Of a stretch of DNA of 55,008 bases, positions 9,270 through 18,911 are shown piece by piece (the first letter of the stretch is position 1; the number at the start of each line of letters is the position of its first letter). The notes beneath the pieces are model-generated. The model made no database searches and was not told the origin of the DNA. It worked only from the letters and a program-made list of their open reading frames with translations. A program made the translations under genes and the position numbers. The DNA is from CAYXVF01 sp964468125 (lineage in GTDB: Bacteria > Myxococcota > XYA12-FULL-58-9 > CAYXVF01): the NCBI GenBank assembly GCA_964468125.1, contig CAYXVF010000035.1, positions 1 through 55,008 of the forward strand, in the 5' to 3' direction.

Positions 9270-10862
9270 GTGCACTCGAAGGCTCTCCTACGCAACCTCG
9301 CTGCCCTCGCGCAGGTTGCGCCGGTCTTGGCGGAGCGGCTCACCTTTTCCGTGAGCTCTGAGCACGTCCGCAGTGTCCGTGGCGGGCGGACGATCCGCTA
9401 CCGGCGTCGGGATCACGGCCTCGAAGGGGGATACCCGCAGCAGGCGCCCGCCGTGCAAATCCGGGCCGTGGGGGCGAGCGACCCTTTAATCGTGGCTCAG
9501 TGGCTCGCCGCCGGCGCGACGGTTCACCTCTGGGATCGCGACCCCTGGCTGATGCGCACCTTTCTCGACGCGCACGATTTCAGCTCGGCAATCCAACGCA
9601 AGCAGCTCACGCTCCACCTGGGCGCTGACCTGATCGACATCGTTCTCGTGCCCGGGGTGATCGTGACCCATCGAAGTCTCGGGCTGCTCTACCGCGACGC
9701 GGTGGCGCTCCTGGAAACACGAACCCTGCCTCGCGCGATCGTGGTGGAAGGGGAGCTCTTCGTAGACGACGCGGTCGAGGCGGTCCAGGCGGAGGGTTTC
9801 AGCGTCTATCGCATGGACGTCGCCGTGCCTTCCCTCGAGGAGATCGCCTACACGATTCTTCGCCTTCGACCGCGCTTCGTCCTGAGCATCAATCACCGCC
9901 CGGGACTGGGGTTGCTGTGCGCCACCCGCAGTGTTCCACTCCTCACCTGGGAGGTCGACCCAACGACCACTCGCTGGCAGCCACGGGAAGACCATGCGCA
10001 CGTGTCGCTCTTCACGTACCGGCCCAGCACCCTCCCGCTCTTGCGACGTGTTGGCTTTCTCTCACCGCGCGGCTTGCCCCTCGCGAGCAACCCGAATCGG
10101 CGAGTCCCAACCCCGTCGGAGAACGTTCCAGCCCTGACACTCGTCGGCCGCAGCATGGTCCTGGAAGCGGGCGAGCACGAGCAAAAGCTCCTGACGATGC
10201 TGCGCGAGCCAAAGGCCGAGCTCGACGCGGTCTTCGCCTCCCAGCGGCGAGATTGGTCGACCTATCGGATCCCCGAGCTCGTCGAGGAGCGACTCCCTTC
10301 GAGCCTGGCACAGGCCGACCCCGAGACCGATTTCGTTCAGCTCGTCGGCGAAATCGCGGCCGCAGAGAAACGCGTTGCCGTGGCCGAGCGTCTGGTCCCC
10401 ATGGGTCTCGTCGCTTGGGGTGACGCTGGATGGCGCAGTGTTGCGGGCTTAGACTACCGCGGACCCGCGCGGCACACCGAGGAGCTCAACCGCATCTACA
10501 GCAACAGCGTCGTCAACGTAGACCTCAGTCGGCTCTACCAGGAGGACATTGTGACCATGAGAGTCTTCGATGTCCTGGCCTGCGGCGGATTCGTGCTCTC
10601 GCCCCACAACGAAATGCTCCAGGAGCTCTTTGACGTCGGTGAAGAGCTCGACTCCTACCGGTGTCTCGACGAGCTCGCGGACAAGAGCAGTTTCTATTTG
10701 CGTCACAGGAAACGTGCGCGAGAGATCGCTCTGCGTGGCCGAGCACGGGTTCTGCGCGACCACACCATCCAACAGCGCCTTCGCGAGATGCTCGCGCAGC
10801 TCCCCGCTCAAGTCCCGGCCCAGGGGGCCGTTCTAGAGGGAGAGATCGGAGGTGCCTTGTGA
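9270..10862 (+). CDS. CgeB-like glycosyltransferase
   Basis: A 530-aa soluble protein whose C-terminal half resembles glycosyltransferases of the CgeB/YkvP (GT4-like) group. The pattern LNRIYSNSVVNVDLSRLY...VTMRVFDVLACGGFVLSPHNEMLQELFDVGEEL is the conserved sugar-nucleotide region (residues about 410-460), followed by YLRHRKRAREIALRGRARVLRDHT. The N-terminal half has a Rossmann-like character (VVEGELFVDDAVEAVQAEGF). The acceptor is unknown; in related systems it is a surface glycan or protein. The start is GTG at 9270 without a strong Shine-Dalgarno. The stop overlaps the next gene by 4 bp, so the two are translationally coupled. Confidence 0.8.
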   Translation: MHSKALLRNLAALAQVAPVLAERLTFSVSSEHVRSVRGGRTIRYRRRDHGLEGGYPQQAPAVQIRAVGASDPLIVAQWLAAGATVHLWDRDPWLMRTFLDAHDFSSAIQRKQLTLHLGADLIDIVLVPGVIVTHRSLGLLYRDAVALLETRTLPRAIVVEGELFVDDAVEAVQAEGFSVYRMDVAVPSLEEIAYTILRLRPRFVLSINHRPGLGLLCATRSVPLLTWEVDPTTTRWQPREDHAHVSLFTYRPSTLPLLRRVGFLSPRGLPLASNPNRRVPTPSENVPALTLVGRSMVLEAGEHEQKLLTMLREPKAELDAVFASQRRDWSTYRIPELVEERLPSSLAQADPETDFVQLVGEIAAAEKRVAVAERLVPMGLVAWGDAGWRSVAGLDYRGPARHTEELNRIYSNSVVNVDLSRLYQEDIVTMRVFDVLACGGFVLSPHNEMLQELFDVGEELDSYRCLDELADKSSFYLRHRKRAREIALRGRARVLRDHTIQQRLREMLAQLPAQVPAQGAVLEGEIGGAL

Positions 10863-11965
10863 AGAGTGTTCGCGTGTTGGCGCTCCTTGCGCTCGCCGCG
10901 GGCTGCAGCGGCGGCGGCGATGAGGAGCCAGGGGCGGAGGCCCAAGGCGAGGAAGGCACGGAAAGCAACGCCACTCCCGACGTGCTTCGCGAACGCTATA
11001 CGATCACGACGAGCGGGACGAATGTGGACGGCGAGCTGTGCATCAACGGCGCGTGTATCGCCAGCTGGACGAACGGCAGCGATGAAAGAACGCTGGTGCT
11101 CGACGGATGGCTCTTGCCCGGTCGAAATGCGGTCACGGTGGCGCTCGCGGCGAGCGACAACCGCCCACCACCGCGCAGCTTTCGCGCGAGCGTCGATCGC
11201 GAACGCTGGTACGCGGACACGGCCCGCGGCGTGCTCGAGAGCGTGCTCGAGTTCCACTGGCCCATCGGCGTCGTCTACGACCTAAGCGAAGAGCGGCGCC
11301 TGCGGCGCGAGCACCTGGAGCCGCGCGGCTTGGAAGAGGGCGTTGTCCGGGCGCTCGAAGACGGCACCTATCCGAGCAACGAAACGCTCAAAGCCCGCGG
11401 CGTGGCCGAACCGGAATCGCTGATCGGGGAGCTCGACGCGAGGATTGAAGAGCACCGTGCGTCCGTGCGCGCGAAGACCGTCGAGCACGAGCTTCCGCAC
11501 GCCTATCAACTCGCCTTCGAGGTGGAAGTCGACCTCGGGACTGAGCTCTGGACGCGGGCCGAAGCGGTCGAGTTGAGCGACGAGGATCGGGAAGAGCTCC
11601 TATCGATGCTCGCGCAACTACACAGCGCTGTGGCGCAGCGACGACTGAAGGACGTGGTCGAGCTCTTGACCTACGCGGCGGTCGACACGGGCCGAGCCCA
11701 AGAGCAGCCAGAGGACCACGCGACGCGCGCGCTCGAGTTTCGATTGAAGCGGCTCTTTGGAAGGAAACGCGGCTACAGGGTCTCGAAGCTCAAACCCCGC
11801 GAGCTCGTGTTCGAGGCACTGGCATCGAGAAAGCTCGTGACACTCACCCATGTCGACGGAAGCCCGCCGATCACAGTCCGGTCACGGGAGGGCCAAGCCG
11901 CGTTTCAGCCCTACTTCGCGCGGGTGGACGGGCGATGGTTGATCGCCCGAACCAACGAGATCTGA
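10859..11965 (+). CDS. lipoprotein of unknown function
   Basis: A 368-aa exported lipoprotein. The start is GTG at 10859, inside a GTGA overlap with the glycosyltransferase stop. The N-terminus VKSVRVLALLALAAGC ends in a lipobox, with acidic Ser/Glu/Gly-rich spacer afterwards. Residues about 45-110 form a beta-rich stretch with a Cys pair (ELCINGACIASW). The rest is charged and helical, and the last 30 residues (SREGQAAFQPYFARVDGRWLI) resemble a small NTF2-like beta sheet. I do not recognise a family. The coupling suggests it works with the glycosyltransferase at the cell surface. Confidence 0.75.
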   Translation: MKSVRVLALLALAAGCSGGGDEEPGAEAQGEEGTESNATPDVLRERYTITTSGTNVDGELCINGACIASWTNGSDERTLVLDGWLLPGRNAVTVALAASDNRPPPRSFRASVDRERWYADTARGVLESVLEFHWPIGVVYDLSEERRLRREHLEPRGLEEGVVRALEDGTYPSNETLKARGVAEPESLIGELDARIEEHRASVRAKTVEHELPHAYQLAFEVEVDLGTELWTRAEAVELSDEDREELLSMLAQLHSAVAQRRLKDVVELLTYAAVDTGRAQEQPEDHATRALEFRLKRLFGRKRGYRVSKLKPRELVFEALASRKLVTLTHVDGSPPITVRSREGQAAFQPYFARVDGRWLIARTNEI

Positions 11966-11983
11966 CCCGGGCGAGCGACCTGC

Positions 11984-12688
11984 TCAGCGCCGATCGCCCA
12001 AGATCCTGAGCAAGAACAAGAACAGGTTGATGAAATCGAGGTAGAGACTCAGCGCGCCTCGCAGGGCGAGATTCCCGCCTTCGCCGCGAGCATCATAAAG
12101 GTTCTTGAGCTTTTGAGTGTCATAAGCGGTGAGACCCGCGAAGACGAGCACACCGCCGTAGTTGATGATCGTGAAGAGCGCGCTCGACGCGACGAAGATG
12201 TTCACGACCGACGCGATGATGATCCCGATGACCCCGAAGAATAGGAACTGGCCCATCGGAGAGAGATCGCGTTTCGTGACCATTCCGAAGAGGCTCAAAC
12301 CAGCGAAGGAGCCGCCGCTGATCAGAAAGACCTGGAAGATGGACTCCTGGGTGTAGATCAGGAAAATCGCCGAGAACGTCAGGCCGTTTAGCGCCGAGTA
12401 CGCGAGAAACATCGCCGCCGCTTTGCCCGTGGGCATCCGGTGGGCCTTCGAGCTGAACGACCAGACCATCGCGAGTTCGGCGATGATGACCCCGTAGAAC
12501 ACGATCGAGTTACCCAGGACGATCGAGGCGATGGCGGGCGTGTTCGCCACGATGAAGGCGACGAGCCCTGTGAGTCCTAAACCGAGGGACATCCACTGGT
12601 AGGTCTTCCAGAAAAAGTCAGCCCGGTCGGCGGAGCGGGTTCTCGACTCGGCGCGTCCGAGCGCACTTCGATAGCTTGCAGGTTCCAT
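11984..12688 (-). CDS. Bax inhibitor-1/YccA family membrane protein
   Basis: A 234-aa integral membrane protein of the BI-1/TMBIM family, with seven hydrophobic segments. Family marks are the central region AYSALNGLTFSAIFLIYT and the C-terminal TAYDTQKLKNLYD...LYLDFINLFLFLLRILGDRR. Bacterial members have been described as pH-sensitive Ca2+ leak channels or as partners of the FtsH quality-control system. Which role applies here cannot be told. Converges on the upstream lipoprotein gene. Confidence 0.93.
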   Translation of the reverse strand: MEPASYRSALGRAESRTRSADRADFFWKTYQWMSLGLGLTGLVAFIVANTPAIASIVLGNSIVFYGVIIAELAMVWSFSSKAHRMPTGKAAAMFLAYSALNGLTFSAIFLIYTQESIFQVFLISGGSFAGLSLFGMVTKRDLSPMGQFLFFGVIGIIIASVVNIFVASSALFTIINYGGVLVFAGLTAYDTQKLKNLYDARGEGGNLALRGALSLYLDFINLFLFLLRILGDRR

Positions 12689-12718
12689 GGACGCAGTGTG
12701 GGGCTGCGTGGGTCCCAG

Positions 12719-14902
12719 TCAAGGCTTCCGAACGGACCGCTGCCCCGGGCGGTAGCGCGCTTCCACGTGGCCTTCGAGCTGCTCCGAATAGAAGTAGACC
12801 TCGCGTAGCTCACCGGTGGCGTAGCGCCGCGCTTGGTCATTGAAATGGGGCGAATCCGGGCGATTCGAGAGCCCCCCGACGGTCACCGCCCGCGCGCGCA
12901 CCCGCTCCCCAAACTCGACCACCGCCACAAAGCTGTTGCCGCGGGTGCCGTACCAGCGGCGTGTCCCCGCCTTCGGCGCCGCGCCGAAGGCCGCGAGCGC
13001 CCCCCAGCGCCCGGAGACGAATCCCACGGGGATCGACGGGGCTGAATCGTCGTAGGCCAGATCAATCGCGCCGCTCAGGCGCTGAAAACGATTCACCTCG
13101 CCCCAGGGCGTTCGCCAGTCGCCAAAATCGCTCTCGATGCGCGTGAGGGCGTCGGCCAGCGTCTCGAGCAGGACCTTCGGCGGCAGCCGCGCCAGACGCT
13201 CGAGAAGCGGCACGTCACTCACCCCTCCCGGCGGCCGATGATCGCTCAGCAGCGCGGTCCCCCAGAACACCGCCACGGTCGTCGCGACCGACTCCGTGCT
13301 CCACCGCCTATCCCACGCCCGAAGAAGCGCGACCGATTGCTTCAACTCCGCGCGTTCCGATGGGGGGAGCGCGTCGTATGCCGCGAAAAGAGGGGGGAGC
13401 AGCAGGTCGAACGCGGGCAGGGCCTCGTCGAAGGCGAGGTCGACCAACCCATCGAGGGTGAGCGCTTCCGCCCCCTTGAGGAGCGCAAGGGCGTGCACCC
13501 CGCGCGCGTTCTCCGACCCGGCATCCATGTAGGGTGGATAGTCTCCACGCTTCGGACTGTTCGCCCCCGCCGACGAGTAGGGCCAATTGTTCGTGTTCTG
13601 AACCCAACCATTCGGCGGATTGATCGCATTCGGACTCTCGTCGATCGCATGCACCTCGTGCCAATCGGTGGCCGGATCGCTTCCGTCCACCGGCTTTGAG
13701 TAGTCGAGGTTCGGGTCGCGCACCGGTACGAAGTTGGAGTGCAGGTAGGCGATGTTGCCCTCGGCGTCGGCGAAGACCGTGTTATTCGACGAATTCGTGT
13801 GGGCCTCCATGATCGCGAGGTACTCGGTCAGGTTCTTGGCCTTGGTGCGGGTGTAGGACTGAATCAGGGCCTTCATCGGCTCTTCCATCAGGGCCACCGC
13901 GATCCATTTGCCGTCTTCCGAGCGGACGATCGGACCGTGATGCGTGCGATAGGTCTCGAACTGACGCTCGGCCAAACCGTCACCGGTTCGATAGCGGACG
14001 GTGATGGTCTTCACCTCCACCGGACGCACCTCATCGCCGTATCGGTAGAAGAGCTCGCCGTCGCGCTCGAGCACCACTTCGGCGAACTCGTCGATGTTGT
14101 CCACCCGGCTCGACGTGTGCATCCAGCCGGCAGTCTCGTTGAAGCCCTGATAGACGAAGAACTGGCCCCAGGTGAGCGCACCGTAGGCGTTCAAGCCTTC
14201 GTCGCTCGTCACGTGCGCCTCGTGGCGGAAAAAGAAAGACGTGTGCGGGTTGATCAGAAGAAGCGCGTTACCGTCGCGGGTGAGCCCCGGCGCGATTGCG
14301 ATTCCGTTGGATCCCTGCGGCTCCTCGAGGGCGCCCGTGGGAGAGAGCTCCTCGCGCGGTGCACCACCGTAGAACGCTTCGAGGTCGGCCACCCGCACGC
14401 GTTCGATGTCGCCGCCGATACTCCCTTCGCTGAACGTGAGCGCCATCCAAGGCTCAAAACGCGCGAGGACCCGCGGCTTCACCTCTGGGTGCGTGTGCAG
14501 GAAGAAATTCAATCCATCCGCCCAGCCATCCATCAACGCGCGCAAGAACGGCGGACTCTCGGCATAGAGCTGCTTCATTTCCGACGGATCGACGAAGAGC
14601 TTCATGCGGAGGTCGGTGAAAAGCTTCTTCTCGCCATGAGCCTCGGCGAGCCGCCCCTGGGAGAAGAGAAAGTTCTCTTCGATCCGTGGGAAATCGTCTT
14701 CCGCCTGGGCGTACATCAGGCCGAAGACCGCATCGGCATCGGTGGGCGCTTCGATGTGGGGGACGCCCCAGTCGTCGCGGGTGATGGTCACACCGGCGGC
14801 GCGAGCCTGCCAGCGTTCGAGCTCGCTTTGGGCCTTTGGGGCTGGCGCGGGCGCAGGCGTGCAGGCCACGAGCGCCAGGGCCGAGCAGACGAGGATTCGC
14901 AT
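12719..14902 (-). CDS. penicillin-acylase-family (S45) Ntn-hydrolase, lipoprotein
   Basis: A 727-aa enzyme of the penicillin amidase/aculeacin acylase/AHL acylase group. The N-terminus MRILVCSALALVAC is a lipoprotein signal. The alpha subunit runs to about residue 197. The autocatalytic nucleophile is predicted at Ser198 in PQGSNGIAI, followed by the NPHTSFFF block of the beta subunit. Other family marks are TRDDWGVPHIEA near the start and GFNETAGWMHTSSRVDN after the nucleophile. The start at 14902 was chosen because it gives the signal peptide; the frame stays open further upstream, into cstA. Possible substrates are N-acyl homoserine lactones, beta-lactams or cyclic lipopeptides. Confidence 0.9.
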   Translation of the reverse strand: MRILVCSALALVACTPAPAPAPKAQSELERWQARAAGVTITRDDWGVPHIEAPTDADAVFGLMYAQAEDDFPRIEENFLFSQGRLAEAHGEKKLFTDLRMKLFVDPSEMKQLYAESPPFLRALMDGWADGLNFFLHTHPEVKPRVLARFEPWMALTFSEGSIGGDIERVRVADLEAFYGGAPREELSPTGALEEPQGSNGIAIAPGLTRDGNALLLINPHTSFFFRHEAHVTSDEGLNAYGALTWGQFFVYQGFNETAGWMHTSSRVDNIDEFAEVVLERDGELFYRYGDEVRPVEVKTITVRYRTGDGLAERQFETYRTHHGPIVRSEDGKWIAVALMEEPMKALIQSYTRTKAKNLTEYLAIMEAHTNSSNNTVFADAEGNIAYLHSNFVPVRDPNLDYSKPVDGSDPATDWHEVHAIDESPNAINPPNGWVQNTNNWPYSSAGANSPKRGDYPPYMDAGSENARGVHALALLKGAEALTLDGLVDLAFDEALPAFDLLLPPLFAAYDALPPSERAELKQSVALLRAWDRRWSTESVATTVAVFWGTALLSDHRPPGGVSDVPLLERLARLPPKVLLETLADALTRIESDFGDWRTPWGEVNRFQRLSGAIDLAYDDSAPSIPVGFVSGRWGALAAFGAAPKAGTRRWYGTRGNSFVAVVEFGERVRARAVTVGGLSNRPDSPHFNDQARRYATGELREVYFYSEQLEGHVEARYRPGQRSVRKP

Positions 14903-15007
14903 TCGGCGATAGTGCAGTGAATCGGTGGCGAATTCGAGGGGCCGCAGGTACGGCCGGGCTTCTCTTTCTCGCATCAACTCGCTAGGACGCCTGCTTCGAG
15001 AGCAAAA

Positions 15008-16765
15008 ATGAGTGTAATCATCCCCACCCTCGCCTGCTTCGCGGTCTACGCCGCGGGCTATCTGTTCTACTCGCGCTTCCTGTCCGAACGCCTCTACGGT
15101 CTCTCCGATGTGCGACCGACGCCCGCGCACACGCTGACCGACGGGGTCGACTACGTGCCCGCAACGAAACCCGTCGTGTTTGGCCACCACTTCGCGTCGA
15201 TCACGGGACTCGCGCCCATGTTGGGTCCCGCCGTCGCGGTGGTTTGGGGCTGGCTCCCGGCGATGCTGTGGGTCGTCTTTGGCGCGATTCTCGTCGGCTG
15301 CGTGCACGACTTCTCGGCGCTGGTGGTTTCCCTTCGGGCCAAGGGCATGTCGATCGGGAAGGTGGCCGAAGGGATCATCGGGCCGCGCGCCAAGACGCTG
15401 TTCCACCTCGTGATCTTTTTCGGAGTCGCGCTCGCCATGGGCGTCTTCGTATACGTGATCGGCACCCTGTTTCAGGTGGAGCTCGCTCCAGGCGTGGACG
15501 GTCAACCGGGGCCTCCCGGCTATCCGGGCGCGGTCACCCCGTCGGTCGGTCTCATCGGCCTCGCGCTCATCCTGGGCTACCTCTTCTACAAGCGTGGCTT
15601 GCCCCTCGGCCCCCTCGCCGCCGCCGCGTTTGTGGTGTCTTTGGGTTTCGTTTGGCTCGGCTACGCCTACCCCACGATGGGCCTCGACCCGGCGCTTTGG
15701 CCCTCGCGGAGTCCCTGGGTCTACTCCCTACTCTTCTACGCATTCATCGCTTCCGTGTTGCCCGTGTGGGTGCTGCTCCAAGCGCGGGACTTCGTGAACT
15801 CGCTCCTGCTGTATCTGGGCCTAGGCGCAGCCTACGTCGGCCTCCTAGTGGCAGCTCCCGAGTTTCAGGCGCCCGCCTTTCGCGGTGAAGTCGAAAACGC
15901 CCCGAGCATGCTGCCCTTCGTGTTCATCATCATCGCCTGCGGGGCGGCGAGCGGATTTCACGGCCTCGTGTCGTCGGGCACGACCGCCAAGCAGCTCGAT
16001 CGGGAATCCGACGCTCGCTTCGTCGGCTACGGTGGCATGATCGCCGAGAGCCTTCTCGGCCTCCTCGCGGTCCTCGCCACCACCGCCGGGTTCACGAGCC
16101 GTGAGGCCTGGCACGTGCACTACGCCAGCTGGGATACGGTGCAGGGACTCGGCAAGAACATCGCCGCCTTCATCGCGGGAACCGCCAAGTTCATCGCGGC
16201 GCTCGGGGTTCCCGAGGGCCTCGGCGGCGCCTTCATCGCGGTGGTGGTGGTTTCCTTCGCGCTCACGACACTCGATTCGGCGACCCGGCTGTTGCGCTAC
16301 AACATCGAGGAGATCGGCGAGACCCTCGGCCTGAAGATAAATCGCTACGTCAGCTCCATCGCCGCGGTGATGGTCATCGGCGCCTTCGCCCTCTACCGAG
16401 TGGACGGAAAACCTGCGGCGCTCGCTCTTTGGACACTCTTTGGCACGACGAACCAGCTCTTGGCGGGACTCACCCTGCTGACCGCGACTCTCTACCTAAA
16501 GCAGCGCGGCCGCTCGGTTTGGTTCACCGGCGTCCCGGCAGCCTTCATGCTCCTGTCGACGGTGCTCGCGATGAGCCAGAAGCTGACCGAATTCTTCGAC
16601 AAGGGGCAGTGGTTACTCTTCGTGGTGGGGGGGACCCTCTTCGTGCTCGCGGCTTGGCTCGTCGTAGAAGCGTTCATCGTGATGCGCAGCAAGCGGCGCG
16701 AAGAGGGCTGGGACGTGGAAATGCCCGGGCTACGAGGCGGCGCCGAATCGGCCGCGACTTCCTGA
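15008..16765 (+). CDS. cstA: carbon starvation protein CstA-type peptide/pyruvate transporter
   Basis: A 585-aa polytopic inner-membrane protein of the CstA family, which imports peptides or pyruvate in characterised members. Typical segments are VVFGHHFASITGLAPMLGPA (about 57-76), WVVFGAILVGCVHDF, the GFHGLVSSGTTAKQL motif and FALTTLDSATRLLRYNIEE. It is a little shorter than the E. coli protein (about 700 aa), as is common for this branch. It is divergent from the acylase gene with a 105-bp shared upstream region. No regulator site was recognised. Confidence 0.93.
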   Translation: MSVIIPTLACFAVYAAGYLFYSRFLSERLYGLSDVRPTPAHTLTDGVDYVPATKPVVFGHHFASITGLAPMLGPAVAVVWGWLPAMLWVVFGAILVGCVHDFSALVVSLRAKGMSIGKVAEGIIGPRAKTLFHLVIFFGVALAMGVFVYVIGTLFQVELAPGVDGQPGPPGYPGAVTPSVGLIGLALILGYLFYKRGLPLGPLAAAAFVVSLGFVWLGYAYPTMGLDPALWPSRSPWVYSLLFYAFIASVLPVWVLLQARDFVNSLLLYLGLGAAYVGLLVAAPEFQAPAFRGEVENAPSMLPFVFIIIACGAASGFHGLVSSGTTAKQLDRESDARFVGYGGMIAESLLGLLAVLATTAGFTSREAWHVHYASWDTVQGLGKNIAAFIAGTAKFIAALGVPEGLGGAFIAVVVVSFALTTLDSATRLLRYNIEEIGETLGLKINRYVSSIAAVMVIGAFALYRVDGKPAALALWTLFGTTNQLLAGLTLLTATLYLKQRGRSVWFTGVPAAFMLLSTVLAMSQKLTEFFDKGQWLLFVVGGTLFVLAAWLVVEAFIVMRSKRREEGWDVEMPGLRGGAESAATS

Positions 16766-16869
16766 GAGTCGCGTTCCGACTCCTCAGCGCGTTGAGGCCT
16801 CGCCATGAGCGACTCGCGCCCGTACTCGCACGACGCATCGAGAAGTGATCGAGCCGGTCTTGCGGCGGT

Positions 16870-18186
16870 TCAGCGCGTTCGCACGCAGCGCACCTGGCGC
16901 TCGCCGCTCTTGCTCCCAGCCCGCGATTCGCCGGAGCCGAAATCTACTTCCCAGGCCTGACCGGGATCGTTTGCATCCGAAGTCGAGCTCCAATAGCCCT
17001 CGGGCGCTGCATCGGGGAACACGTTCGAGTCGATCAGGAGCGTTCTTTCTCGCACGTTGATGAGGCTCGCCAGCTCCACCCGGCTCGGAAGCCGCCAATC
17101 GGAGGCGCCACTGAGCGTTAAGCCATTGCAGTAGGAGAGCGCTTCGAGCCAGCTACTCGCGGGCGCAGTACCCGTCTGCTCCCAATCCAAACCCGTTCGC
17201 CGGTCGACGACCACACCCGCATTAAATCCGAATCGACGCTCAGAGATCGGGGACCGACCGCCACGCACGCACTGCACAGCTCCGGCGGACTCGCTCGCCT
17301 CGCGCTCGATGCGGCCGCTGCCGAAGTCGACGGACAACACTCCGAGAACCACGACCGACGCGGTCCAGGACTTTTCGCCCGGGGCCATGGGAAAACTACT
17401 CGCGTCTAGGGTGGGCGTGGAGGTTCCGCCGGAATCGACGAGCGATTGGAGCTCGTAGATGTCCGGGAGACGCCAATCGCCGCCGGCCCAGCCATCTTGC
17501 TGGCAGAGGTCGTGAGCGTCCGACCAGGGCACACGTTCGAGGGCTCCTGCGCCACAATCCGCTCCGGTTTGCCCCACGAAGCAGCCGCGCCAGCTCAGGC
17601 CCGTGGCGTTGTCGAGCACCACCGCTTCCGCCTCCGTCGACCGCGTGAACCGGTCGCCCTCCGCGAACTCCGTGTCCCACCCCGTTTGCGCGTCTTGGCC
17701 GCACCAGGGATTGCAGGACTCGCATGCGATGGGGGAGCTGTCATCAAAACAGACCCGTTGATTCGTATCGCCGAGCACAAAGCCAGGACCACCGATATTG
17801 CAGCCAACGGAGGTACACACTTCGGGCCTACACACGAGGTCGTAACACCAGCCGTCGTCGCAGGGCGTGAAGTCCGGGAAGTCGTTGCACTCCTGGCAAT
17901 CGCCCGCCCCTTCGCAACCGAAGACGCCGGGGCATTCATCGTCCGGATCTATGCCCGAGGTCACGGGCAGGCACGTCCCGTCCGTCCCGCCGGTCTCGGC
18001 TCCCAAACACGACACGCAGACGATCGAGTCACACTCGCGGTCGCAGCACACTCCGTCGGAGCACACCCCGCTGCCGCACTCTTCGTCTTGCGCGCACGCG
18101 TCCCCGAGCTCGCGCTCGAGCTGAAAGAAGAGATCTCCACACGCGGCCGACGAGATGGCGATAAGGACGATGAGCACGTTCCGCAT
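16870..18186 (-). CDS. Cys-rich lipoprotein with two DUF1566 (Lcl-type) domains
   Basis: A 438-aa exported lipoprotein. The signal MRNVLIVLIAISSAAC gives a lipobox. Residues about 25-145 are Cys-rich (ACAQDEECGSGVCSDGVCCD), a pattern common in myxobacterial surface proteins. Two DUF1566 domains follow, each with TGL-x-W, W-x-x-A...C and the DWRLP-x-x-x-EL core (GGDWRLPDIYELQSLVD; SDWRLPSRVELASLI). DUF1566 is related to the Legionella Lcl adhesin C-terminal domain, suggesting surface binding. It starts 4 bp after the PEGA protein stop, so the two genes form an operon. Confidence 0.85.
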   Translation of the reverse strand: MRNVLIVLIAISSAACGDLFFQLERELGDACAQDEECGSGVCSDGVCCDRECDSIVCVSCLGAETGGTDGTCLPVTSGIDPDDECPGVFGCEGAGDCQECNDFPDFTPCDDGWCYDLVCRPEVCTSVGCNIGGPGFVLGDTNQRVCFDDSSPIACESCNPWCGQDAQTGWDTEFAEGDRFTRSTEAEAVVLDNATGLSWRGCFVGQTGADCGAGALERVPWSDAHDLCQQDGWAGGDWRLPDIYELQSLVDSGGTSTPTLDASSFPMAPGEKSWTASVVVLGVLSVDFGSGRIEREASESAGAVQCVRGGRSPISERRFGFNAGVVVDRRTGLDWEQTGTAPASSWLEALSYCNGLTLSGASDWRLPSRVELASLINVRERTLLIDSNVFPDAAPEGYWSSTSDANDPGQAWEVDFGSGESRAGSKSGERQVRCVRTR

Positions 18187-18190
18187 CGGA

Positions 18191-18823
18191 CTACTCCCCG
18201 AGCTCTTCATCGCGGGGAATGCAGATGCGCTGTGGAAGGCGGCGCCCGGTCTGCTTCTCCTCGTAGCACACCATCTCCACTTCTTTTCGTCTCGGCTGTT
18301 GCCAGAGGTAGGCCCCCAACGCCGTGCCCACCGCCGCCACGAAATACCCCCCGAGTGCGAGGGCGGAGTAGCCGCGGTTGGCACCGATCGCGTCGAGGTC
18401 TCCGTCACGGATCGCGTCGGCGCTGTTCGCCGCGCCCAAATGTCCGGCGGTTGCCATGGCGGCCCCGAGCCCGAGCCCACCCCAAAAGGTAAGGTTCCCT
18501 TCCCGAGTGTAGTACTCGATGGCGCTTGCCTCGAGCATCACACTCAAGGTCTGCGCCACTCCAGCTTCGGTAGTAACCCGCCGGGTCGCGATGTCGTAGC
18601 CTTCTGCTGTCACCCGAACCTCGTGTATCCCTGGAGCGAGCGGCACTTCGAGCGGCGCATTGCCGAAGGGCTTGCCATCGACAGAAACAGTCGCTCCCAC
18701 CGGTACGGTCTCCACCGTGACCTGTGCCTGCTTCCCTCCTTCGGCGCCACGAGCGGCGGCGGGGATGAGCAAGGCGACGACGAGGAGGCCCCCGCGAAGG
18801 GCAAAACCTGGGGGATTTAGCAT
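18191..18823 (-). CDS. exported PEGA-domain protein with C-terminal membrane segments
   Basis: A 210-aa protein with a signal peptide (LRGGLLVVALLIPAAARGAEG). One PEGA domain follows (residues about 34-95: VPVGATVSVDGKPFGNAPLEVPL, then AEGYDIATRRV). Two hydrophobic segments lie near 112-130 and 150-172, then a basic tail with two Cys. It is the first gene of a two-gene operon with the DUF1566 lipoprotein. The layout, PEGA outside and helices in the membrane, suggests an envelope anchor, but no function is established. Confidence 0.78.
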   Translation of the reverse strand: MLNPPGFALRGGLLVVALLIPAAARGAEGGKQAQVTVETVPVGATVSVDGKPFGNAPLEVPLAPGIHEVRVTAEGYDIATRRVTTEAGVAQTLSVMLEASAIEYYTREGNLTFWGGLGLGAAMATAGHLGAANSADAIRDGDLDAIGANRGYSALALGGYFVAAVGTALGAYLWQQPRRKEVEMVCYEEKQTGRRLPQRICIPRDEELGE

Positions 18824-18911
18824 AACTGGAGTAGATCGAGCTTCTCGTGCTGTTAGTCAACGACGCGGATCAAGGCGCGCCGGCGGCAACACGCTACGCC
18901 TGAGTCAACCG

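Noticed and set aside
13739..14920. 393-codon plus-strand frame opposite the acylase gene
   Set aside because: Antisense to the conserved acylase; typical GC-rich shadow.
15008..15505. Extended N-terminus of the acylase into the cstA gene
   Set aside because: The upstream in-frame part is antisense to CstA and not acylase-like; the ATG at 14902 gives a clear lipoprotein signal.
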